This document shows positions 1 through 6,800 of a stretch of DNA of 7,155 nt, one piece after another. Below the pieces are notes generated by a model, which was not told the DNA's origin, ran no database searches, and worked only from the letters and a program-made list of their open reading frames with translations. How positions within the stretch are numbered: position 1 is the stretch's first letter; the number at the start of each line of letters is the position of its first letter. The position numbers and the translations under genes are program-made. Source of the stretch: Caryophanales bacterium (GTDB lineage: Bacteria; Bacillota_I; Bacilli_A; RFN20; CAG-826); contig JAEEHE010000128.1 in the NCBI GenBank assembly GCA_016280685.1, positions 1 through 7,155 of the forward strand, read 5' to 3'.

Positions 1-218
1 AATAATTGCACACCGATAGGATTTTGGCTCTTATCAAAAGTTACATAAGTCTTAGTTTCTTCATTTCCGTAGATTAATCCCATGTCACTGACCATTTCTG
101 TCACAGCGACACCATAACCAAAATCCGCCATAAAACGACGATAACTATCAAAAGTAATTCCGGCCATAGGGGCAAGAAACACTTTGCTATTAATTTCTAA
201 ATTACCAATCTTATACAT
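1..218 (-). CDS. dusB: tRNA-dihydrouridine synthase, N-terminal part (runs off the window)
   Basis: Flavoenzyme of the Dus family, which uses FMN and NADPH to reduce specific uridines in the tRNA D-loop to dihydrouridine in the cytosol. Only the first 72 codons are in the window; the frame is open to position 1. I translated it directly from the minus strand. It begins MYKIGNLEIN and carries the family's N-terminal TIM-barrel signature LAPMAGIT (residues 15-22; the FMN phosphate/flavin region), then TEMVSDMGLIYGN (residues 40-52), and ends at IGVQL, where the family normally has the QLFG strand. The start lines up with Bacillus DusB, which opens in the same way. There is no upstream in-frame ATG, GTG or TTG before a stop at 251-249, and the next Met (residue 18) is inside the conserved core, so the ATG at 218-216 is effectively forced. 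Unusually, no Shine-Dalgarno precedes it: the 8 bases before it are TTTTTTCT, the tail of a terminator-like hairpin. The exact Dus subtype is inferred partly from position after ftsH, as in Bacillus. Confidence 0.9.
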   Translation of the reverse strand, partial: MYKIGNLEINSKVFLAPMAGITFDSYRRFMADFGYGVAVTEMVSDMGLIYGNEETKTYVTFDKSQNPIGVQL

Positions 219-220
219 AG

Positions 221-242
221 AAAAAAGAGAGGCGAACCTCTC
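221..242 (-). terminator. Intrinsic terminator after ftsH
   Basis: On the transcribed strand a perfect 6-bp stem GAGAGG / CCTCTC (242-237 and 232-227) closes a TTCG tetraloop (236-233). It is followed at once by six Ts (226-221). It starts two bases after the ftsH stop codon (247-245) and ends two bases before the dusB ATG. Stem, tight loop and T-run are the standard parts of a Rho-independent terminator. The stem is short, so it may be only partly effective, which would let some transcription pass into dusB. Confidence 0.75.
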
Positions 243-244
243 AA

Positions 245-2317
245 TTATTTATCTTCTCCTAATAAAGGATCAGTGTTTTCTTTAGGCTCATTAGAATTGT
301 TATTATCTTCTGGCTTTTCATCACGTTTTAAGTGACGATGTTCTAAAAGATAATCAATTTCTTCAGCAGTGATTTGCTCATGTTCTAATAAAGTCTTAGC
401 AATTAATTCTACATCTTCTTTATTTTCTCTAATGATGCGTAAAGCTTCTTGATGAGCGTGTTCGATAATATTGCGAATTTCCGCGTCAATCTTCGTCGCA
501 GTTTCAAAAGAGAAATTCTTTTGAGAATTTGTATAATCTCTACCTAAGAATACAGAGCCAGTATCTTTTTCATATTGGATAGGTCCTAATGGAGACATAC
601 CTAATTCACAAACCATCATACGAGCGATTTGTGTTGCTACTTCGATATCGTTAGAAGCGCCTGTAGAAATATCATCGAAGAACACTTCTTCAGAAGCACG
701 ACCACCTAAATAGCCGATAATCCTCGCTTCTAATTCTTTTTTCGTTAAGATAAATCTATCATCTTCCGGAGTCATACGAACATGGCCGCCAGTATTTCCA
801 CGAGGAATAATAGTAATCTTTTGTACTTTATCGCTATGAGGATATTTTAAACCGATGATAGCATGACCTGCTTCATGATGGGCCACAACTTCTCTTTCAT
901 GTGGATTTAATCCACGTGAAGATTTAGCAGGACCGGCAACACGACGATCGATAGCTTCATCGATTTCATCTAAGCCAATCGCTTCTTTATTACGACGAAC
1001 AGCAAGGATTGCGGCTTCATTCATGATATTCTCAATATCAGCACCAGAGAATCCCACTGTACGCTTCGCTAATTGAGCATAATCGACATCTTTTTCCACT
1101 TTCTTATTTCTCGCGTGGACTTTGAAGATAGCTTCTCTACCGATCTTATCTGGTAAGGAAACGGTAATCTTTCTATCGAAACGACCCGCTCTTAATAAGG
1201 CTGGATCTAAAACATCGTCACGGTTTGTCGCAGCGATAACGATAATTCCAGAGTTATCACTGAAACCATCCATTTCCACTAATAATTGGTTAAGGGTTTG
1301 TTCACGTTCATCGTTTCCACCACCTAAACCAGCACCTCTTTGTCTACCGACAGCATCGATTTCATCGATGAATATTAGACATGGAGCATTTTCTTTCGCA
1401 ATTTTGAACATATCACGAACACGTCCTGCACCGACACCAACGAACATTTCGACAAAGTCAGAACCGGAGATGTAGTAGAATGGGACACCTGCTTCACCAG
1501 CAACGGCTTTCGCTAATAATGTTTTACCACATCCTGGAGGGCCTACTAATAAGACACCTTTGGGTAATTTAGCACCAAACTTAGCAAACTTCTTAGGTTC
1601 TTTTAAGTATTGGACTAATTCGGCCATTTCGACTTTTTCCTCATCAGCACCAGCGACATCGTCAAAACGTGTCTTAGAATTGGTCATTCTTCTAGCGCGA
1701 CTTCTATTGAAGTCCATGGCTTTATTATTCGCTCCATTGACGGAGGAAGATAATCTAAAGAATAAGAGAATACAGATGAGGGCACTGCCACCAACCATAA
1801 TAATTGTTGGACCCCATTGATCCCACCAGCTCACTTCATATGGGTCTTTCGCGGCATTTAATTTGAAGTTTGTGGATGTCGCGGATTTATTCAACATATA
1901 AGTAGGAAGAGAAATCGCTTTTGTATCAACAAAGACTGTTGGATCAACTGCGACAGTATTATCAACTAGGTAATACCATTCATTGCTACCATCAGCTTTA
2001 TAGGTATAGGACATTTCATTGAAATATGATTGAGCGGTAAATCTTGTAACGAATTTCTTCTTAGCGTCTTTGCCAGGTTGAGTGTAGTACCCTTCAAGAA
2101 CGACTAAGTCAGAGCCTTTAGGAGTTTCTGTAACTTCAGTAATACGGTTATTGCCTAAAGCATCAACAAAATCAGCTTGGCTTAAAACATTGGATTTATT
2201 TCCACCAAACATTAAAACGATGACGGTCACAATAATGCCGACAATTAATAAAAAGGAAAATATATAACTTAACGAGAAAAATCGTGGTCTTCTTGGTTGT
2301 TGTTCATTTTCTGCCAT
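245..2317 (-). CDS. ftsH: ATP-dependent zinc metalloprotease FtsH
   Basis: Membrane-anchored hexameric AAA+ protease that extracts and degrades misassembled membrane proteins and some short-lived cytosolic regulators. At 690 residues it is full length for the family. Residues 1-13 are a short basic cytosolic tip. The first membrane helix is at about 15-38, an extracytoplasmic domain at about 39-168, and the second helix at about 169-187. The AAA+ module has Walker A GPPGCGKT (259-266), pore-loop MFVG (291-294), Walker B LIFIDE (314-319), and the second region of homology TNRDDVLDPALLRAGRFDR (364-382) with its two arginine fingers. The peptidase has the zinc motif HEAGH (481-485) and the likely third zinc ligand Asp557 in GASNDIEVAT. 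The last roughly 30 residues are a polar, acidic, Asn-rich tail typical of FtsH. All catalytic residues are intact. The extracytoplasmic domain (about 130 residues) looks longer than the roughly 75-80 of E. coli and B. subtilis FtsH. The ATG at 2317 follows a perfect ribosome binding site, and a promoter-like sequence lies just upstream, overlapping the end of tilS. Confidence 0.98.
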   Translation of the reverse strand: MAENEQQPRRPRFFSLSYIFSFLLIVGIIVTVIVLMFGGNKSNVLSQADFVDALGNNRITEVTETPKGSDLVVLEGYYTQPGKDAKKKFVTRFTAQSYFNEMSYTYKADGSNEWYYLVDNTVAVDPTVFVDTKAISLPTYMLNKSATSTNFKLNAAKDPYEVSWWDQWGPTIIMVGGSALICILLFFRLSSSVNGANNKAMDFNRSRARRMTNSKTRFDDVAGADEEKVEMAELVQYLKEPKKFAKFGAKLPKGVLLVGPPGCGKTLLAKAVAGEAGVPFYYISGSDFVEMFVGVGAGRVRDMFKIAKENAPCLIFIDEIDAVGRQRGAGLGGGNDEREQTLNQLLVEMDGFSDNSGIIVIAATNRDDVLDPALLRAGRFDRKITVSLPDKIGREAIFKVHARNKKVEKDVDYAQLAKRTVGFSGADIENIMNEAAILAVRRNKEAIGLDEIDEAIDRRVAGPAKSSRGLNPHEREVVAHHEAGHAIIGLKYPHSDKVQKITIIPRGNTGGHVRMTPEDDRFILTKKELEARIIGYLGGRASEEVFFDDISTGASNDIEVATQIARMMVCELGMSPLGPIQYEKDTGSVFLGRDYTNSQKNFSFETATKIDAEIRNIIEHAHQEALRIIRENKEDVELIAKTLLEHEQITAEEIDYLLEHRHLKRDEKPEDNNNSNEPKENTDPLLGEDK

Positions 2318-2323
2318 GATAGT

Positions 2324-2331
2324 ACCTCCTT
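2324..2331 (-). promoter_or_regulatory. Strong ribosome binding site of ftsH
   Basis: Reads AAGGAGGT on the minus strand, a full match to the 16S anti-Shine-Dalgarno, six bases before the ftsH ATG at 2317. It fixes the start codon and predicts high translation. It is by far the best Shine-Dalgarno in the window, which contrasts with the weak or absent ones of tilS and dusB. Confidence 0.9.
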
Positions 2332-2345
2332 GTAGAGTTGTGTTT

Positions 2346-2374
2346 ATTATAAAGAATTATTACTTTATTGAAAA
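2346..2374 (-). promoter_or_regulatory. Likely sigma-A promoter for ftsH
   Basis: A perfect -10 box TATAAT (2351-2346) is preceded, after exactly 17 bases, by TTTTCA (2374-2369), which matches 4 of 6 bases of the -35 consensus TTGACA. Transcription would begin near 2340, giving a leader of roughly 20 bases that contains the strong ftsH ribosome binding site. The -35 box lies over the last codons and stop of tilS. The gap is AT-rich, so a chance match is possible. The exact spacing, the position just upstream of a strong ribosome binding site, and the break in the otherwise overlapping gene string support a real promoter. Confidence 0.55.
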
Positions 2375-3585
2375 GTAAAACACTCTTTAACGTAAAAATT
2401 GGTAGTATTTTCGGGAATAAAATCTTTTCTAAATCTCGGAATGTAGATAACCTTTCCATTTTTATCAACTATGACTGGCCATCTTTTTCTGAGAGATAGA
2501 GGCATCTTCCAATCGATAAACAATCTATTAACTTTAACAGTGTAGTTTTTGATTTGATAAGAATCGCTAGGTTTAGCATTTCTAATAGTGATTGGATAAC
2601 TATCAAAAGCAACATTTCTATTTTTTGTGTCGCCAGTGAAATCAGCATAGAAATATTCACAATCAATAATAGAAGGCTTGTCCATAATGTAGACAAAACC
2701 ATCTAAGTTTTTGGATGATTTGAAAAGAAGCTTTCCATATGATTTTTCTAAATAAAAATCTTTGTTGATATTAAGAATGATATTGGCCTTTTTAGACTCT
2801 AAAATCTTTCTCACTTCTAAAGATTGTTTGTAGGTTATTGGTTTAAAGCATCCAATCTCTTGCAATTTCGTATTTAAAAAATAACAAAATTCAATATCAT
2901 TTAGCTTTAAAATATTATCGACATTTTGATCGATGGTTTTTAAATTATCGAGCATATTAAATAGTATCGTATTTTCGATATCAATTTGTTCCAATAGCTT
3001 AGCGCGGTCTTCATCATTCATCTCGGCGATAATATTATGTCTGATTTTATTTCTTTCGAAAGTAATTTCTAAGTTAGTAGAATCGATCGCATAAGGAACT
3101 TTATTATCATCGCAAAGCTTTTGTAAATCTCTCTTTTTATAGTGTAATAACGGTCTTAAGATTGGCACTCCATTTACTGAGGTTTTATCGTTAATTCCAT
3201 AAAAAAGAGGGAGATTTTTACGCTTTTTTTGTAGTAAATAAGTCTCTAAATGGTCATCTTCATTATGAGCGACTAGAACCGCTTCATAATGATTTTTCTT
3301 ATATAAATCAGAGAAGAACTTATACCTAATCTCGCGGCATTTAGCTTCAACATTTCTACTTATTGTTTCCTTAACTTCTAAAACAAATAAATGCTTATGA
3401 TGCTTATCGCAAAAAACATTTAAACCATTAACTTCCGCGGTTGATTCTTGTCGCAAATTATAGTTAACAATTGCGACATCAAAATCATAGTTGTCTTTTA
3501 GCAATAAGAAAAATAACGCCATAGAATCTGGACCGTATGAACACGCTAATAAATACTTTTTATTCCTATCTAAATTAAGCATCAT
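2365..3585 (-). CDS. tilS: tRNA(Ile)-lysidine synthetase TilS
   Basis: Cytosolic enzyme that uses ATP and lysine to convert C34 of the CAU-anticodon tRNA-Ile to lysidine, switching both its codon reading to AUA and its charging to isoleucine. It is normally essential. At 406 residues it is a short-to-average TilS. Seen in the sequence: the PP-loop pyrophosphatase motif CSYGPDSMAL (15-24), NYNLRQES (41-48; the usual D-H-N-L-R region), AHNEDDHLETYLLQKKR (106-122), the IDST segment (167-170), and RNKIRHNI (178-185). A middle domain follows, then the TilS C-terminal domain at about 330-390, with IRNAKPSD and RLFIDWKMPLSLRKRWP. The PP-loop has Tyr17 where the textbook SGGxDS motif has its first Gly. 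The start is well bounded: an in-frame TAG (3594-3592) lies two codons before tandem ATG codons at 3585 and 3582. The gene overlaps rqcP by 11 bases (8 if the second ATG is used), implying translational coupling. In Bacillus hpt lies between tilS and ftsH; here ftsH follows directly. Confidence 0.96.
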   Translation of the reverse strand: MMLNLDRNKKYLLACSYGPDSMALFFLLLKDNYDFDVAIVNYNLRQESTAEVNGLNVFCDKHHKHLFVLEVKETISRNVEAKCREIRYKFFSDLYKKNHYEAVLVAHNEDDHLETYLLQKKRKNLPLFYGINDKTSVNGVPILRPLLHYKKRDLQKLCDDNKVPYAIDSTNLEITFERNKIRHNIIAEMNDEDRAKLLEQIDIENTILFNMLDNLKTIDQNVDNILKLNDIEFCYFLNTKLQEIGCFKPITYKQSLEVRKILESKKANIILNINKDFYLEKSYGKLLFKSSKNLDGFVYIMDKPSIIDCEYFYADFTGDTKNRNVAFDSYPITIRNAKPSDSYQIKNYTVKVNRLFIDWKMPLSLRKRWPVIVDKNGKVIYIPRFRKDFIPENTTNFYVKECFTFQ

Positions 3586-3820
3586 TTTTCCCTAACTCTT
3601 CGAATGTTGGAATTTCTCTTTTTCCTTGGATAATATAGGTTATTTTAACATTGATGTTTTTCGCACCTAATTTCAGTTCTAAAACATCCCCCTCTTTGAT
3701 CTCTTGTGAGGGTTTTGCGACCTTACCATTTACCGATACTTTACCAGCATCGCAAATCTCTTTGGCAATGGTTCTTCTTTTAATAATTCTCGTCTGTTTT
3801 AAAACTAAATCTAATCTCAT
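3575..3820 (-). CDS. rqcP: RNA-binding S4 domain protein RqcP (YabO/RlbP)
   Basis: An 81-residue S4-domain protein. Its Bacillus subtilis counterpart RqcP binds obstructed 50S subunits with peptidyl-tRNA and works with RqcH to add alanine tails to stalled nascent chains, marking them for degradation. The sequence shows the compact S4 fold almost end to end: MRLDLVLKQT, then IIKRRTIAKE (12-21), AGKVSVNGKVAKPSQEIKEGD (25-45) with the typical turn V-NGK, and a short C-terminal extension. Arg2, Asp4 and the KRR at 14-16 align with B. subtilis RqcP, where residues of this N-terminal helix contact 23S rRNA (from memory). Position directly after mfd and before tilS is the same as yabO in Bacillus, which favours RqcP over heat-shock protein Hsp15 or other small S4 proteins. 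The ATG (3820-3818) shares the ATGA overlap with the mfd stop and has AGGA (3830-3827) six bases upstream. Whether RqcH is present cannot be seen here. Confidence 0.93.
   Translation of the reverse strand: MRLDLVLKQTRIIKRRTIAKEICDAGKVSVNGKVAKPSQEIKEGDVLELKLGAKNINVKITYIIQGKREIPTFEELGKNDA
3590..3593 (-). promoter_or_regulatory. Weak ribosome binding site of tilS, inside rqcP
   Basis: AGGG on the minus strand lies 4 bases before the first tilS ATG (3585) and 7 bases before the second (3582). The spacing favours the second ATG, which would shorten TilS by one residue. The match is short, so initiation probably also depends on ribosomes finishing rqcP, whose stop (3577-3575) lies just beyond both start codons. 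Confidence 0.5.
3817..3820 (-). other. ATGA stop/start overlap between mfd and rqcP
   Basis: The rqcP ATG (3820-3818) and the mfd TGA stop (3819-3817) share the four bases ATGA. This is the classic arrangement for termination-reinitiation coupling, and it shows that UGA is read as a stop in this organism if mfd ends at its usual C-terminus. Confidence 0.9.
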
Positions 3821-6800
3821 ACAATTTCCTGCACCTTGTTCTTACTAATAATATTTAATAAAGATAATAAGATATTTTCTAAATCTGTGGTCCACTCTTT
3901 TCTCTTAGTCATCACTATCTTAAATCGATTATTCGCATAACTAACTTTAATAAAATTAAGATATGGAATCAAAGATTCAAAGAGTATGTTACCAATTCCT
4001 TTGATTTTAATATACTGGTCACCCGCAACTATTTCCACTCTGTTATTAAAATCTTGCAAGCTTTCTATTTGTGTTTCTCTCACTAATAAATCGATATTTC
4101 TTTTAATAAATAAAGCATTAACTTCTTTTGGCAATGTACCATAAATATCTTTCATTCTCACTTTAAAAGAAGCGAGTTCTTCTCTAGAAGGTGCCATCAA
4201 GATTTCTTGATATAAACCAATCTTCTCATTATCGTTCGCATATTCTTTTGGGATATAAGCATCTAAAGATAAATTAGGATTAAATTCTACAGGTTCTTCA
4301 ACTTCACCAGTCATCTTTTCTCTAATCGCTTCATTTAATAACTTGATATACATATCAAGACCAATAGAATCAATGAAACCGGCCTGCTCAGGTCCTAAGA
4401 TGTCTCCTGCTCCTCTAATCATTAAATCTCTTTGAGCAATCTTATATCCACTACCGAGTTCAGTAAAATCTTGAAGAGCTTTTAATCTTTTCTGTGCTTT
4501 CTCGTTTAAAACTTTATGATCACTATACATCAAATAAGCATAGGCAATTCTATCGCTTCGACCAACACGACCTTTGATTTGATATAACTGTGATAATCCA
4601 TAGTTCTCGCTATTCTCGACAATAATCATATTTGCATTAGGAACATCGATACCATTTTCTACGATAGATGTACAAACTAAAACTTTTATTTCACCATTAT
4701 AAAATCTAAGCATCACATCTTCGATTTCTTCTCTTGGCATCTGCCCATGTGCGACACCGATAGAAACACCTGGTAACATTTTTTCTAATTTAGACGCTCT
4801 GAGATATAAAGAAGAAATATTGTTATGAAGATAGAATACTTGTCCATTTCTTCCTAATTCTCTCTCAATTAATTCTTTTACAACTTCTAAATTAAAAGGT
4901 GTGACGTATGTTTGTATAGGCATACGATCCTTCGGTGCGGTATTAATAATAGACATCGGTCTCACACCTAATAAAGATATTTGTAATGTTCTCGGAATTG
5001 GTGTCGCGCTTAAAGTGAGAACATCAACATTGCTCTTCAATTCTTTAATTTTCTCTTTTTGTTCCACACCAAATCTCTGCTCTTCATCGATAATTAATAA
5101 ACCTAAATCTTTAAAAGAAACATTTTTACTTAATAAACGATGCGTACCGATGATTAAATCGATTTTTCCAGTAGCTAATTGTTCGATATATTCGTCTTGC
5201 ACTTTATCGCTAATTAAACGAGATAAAACACCAATCTTCACACCGAAGGGAGCAAATCTCTTTAATGCTAATTCGTAGTGTTGTCTCGCTAATAGAGTTG
5301 TTGGGCATAATATCGCTACTTGTTTTCCGGATAAAATAGCTTTAAAGGCTGCACAGAAAGCTACTTCTGTTTTGCCAAATCCGACATCGCCACATAATAA
5401 ACGATCCATCGGATGAGGAGCTTCCATATCTTTTTTAATATCGATAAGGGCTTTTTCTTGATCTTCCGTTAATTCGTATTCAAAAGTGTCTTCAAATTGT
5501 TTTTGAAATTCATTATCTTTTTCAAAAGCAAAACCGGTGACTTTGCTTCTTTCTAAATAGAGATTCATCAATCGTTCCGCGAGATTGTTGACTCTTTCTT
5601 TAATTCTCTTCTTAGTGTTTTCCCAATCTTTACTATGTAATCTCGATAATCTAGGCGCGCTACCTTCTTTACCGACATATTTCCTTACTAGTTGAAACTG
5701 AGATAAAGGGACATATAGTAACTCTGCTCCATGATAAGCAATCTTTAAATAATCTTTATGAACACCATCGACTTCCATGGTTTGTAATTCGATGAATTGA
5801 CCGATGCCTTGGTATTCATGAACGACATAATCACCAGGATTTAAATCTTCATAGCTCTTTAAAATTGTTCCTTCTTTAAACCTGGAATCAAATCTCGCTA
5901 CTCTAACTTTTTCATTAAATAATTCCTTACTTGTAAGGAAGACAATATTTTCTTTATCGAGATAGAAACCATTTCTTAAATTAACTAAAGATATACCAAT
6001 ATGGTTTTTCTTCGGTAAATCAAATCCTTGCAACATTTCATAAGGTATTTTTAATTCTGTTAGTTGTTCTTGAATGAAATTGATATTTTCATAATTCGCT
6101 AAGCATAAAGAAATAGAAGCATTTTGATTAAGATAATTTCTAATGATATTAATCGCATCACTACTTTTACTCGCTTGATAAGGAACGCTTCTCACGTGAA
6201 AGACATTATCATCACTAGCTTTATATAATTCGGAAGTACAAATACAATATTTGAAATTAACCAAGCGATAGATATCTTGGAACATCTCCATATGAGATAT
6301 TAGCTTTCCACTAGTGTGTAGCTCTTGTAGATAGTTAAAAGACTCTTCTTGGATTAGTTTATTAGACTGTTTAATCGCTTCTTCATTAACGATAACTTTT
6401 GTAAATCCATCGCAATAATTAAAGATGGAATAATGTTTATCGCTTAATAAAGCAAAATATTTATAAATCTTTTCATCATAATCACCATCGAGAATCTTGG
6501 TGAGATCATTCATAGTGTTATCTCTTAATCTCTCAAAAGTCCCTAAGTCCAAATGGCCTTGATCTTTCTCTAATATATCTAAGATTTTCTTATGCGATTT
6601 AGTAACTTCATCTTCACTCAAAATAATGTCGGAAGCTGGTAAAATTGTCACATTTTCCAATTTTTTAACCGATGTTTGCGTGGATATTTCAAAAAATCTA
6701 ATCGATTCTATCTCATCATCAAAAAACTCGATTCTAATTGGTTTATCATAATTGACGGAAAAAATATCTAAGATGTCACCACGGGTAGCAAACTGTAATG

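Noticed and set aside
901..915. Inverted repeat GTGGATT / AATCCAC with a 1-base centre in ftsH
   Set aside because: It falls on the conserved RGLNPHER region of ftsH, where codon constraint explains the bases, and nothing regulatory is nearby.
1122..1475. Plus-strand open frame of 117 codons opposite ftsH
   Set aside because: It lies antisense to the conserved AAA+ core of ftsH, its translation resembles no family I know, and it is a reading-frame shadow.
1560..1820. Plus-strand open frame of 86 codons opposite ftsH
   Set aside because: Antisense shadow of ftsH coding for the linker and start of the AAA+ domain; no independent evidence of a gene.
2469..2702. Minus-strand open frame of 77 codons inside tilS
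   Set aside because: Alternative frame within the well-supported tilS C-terminal region; its hydrophobic look comes from AT-rich out-of-frame codons.
3651..3848. Plus-strand open frame opposite rqcP and the end of mfd
   Set aside because: Antisense to conserved S4-domain codons, with no recognisable product.
4901..5278. Plus-strand open frame of 125 codons opposite mfd
   Set aside because: Antisense to the mfd helicase motifs; cysteine- and serine-rich translation is typical of a shadow frame.
5923..5940. Perfect inverted repeat, TTCCTTAC / GTAAGGAA with a 2-base centre
   Set aside because: It is inside mfd codons, the loop is too small for a good RNA hairpin, and there is no T-run or promoter next to it. 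A chance palindrome is the simplest explanation.
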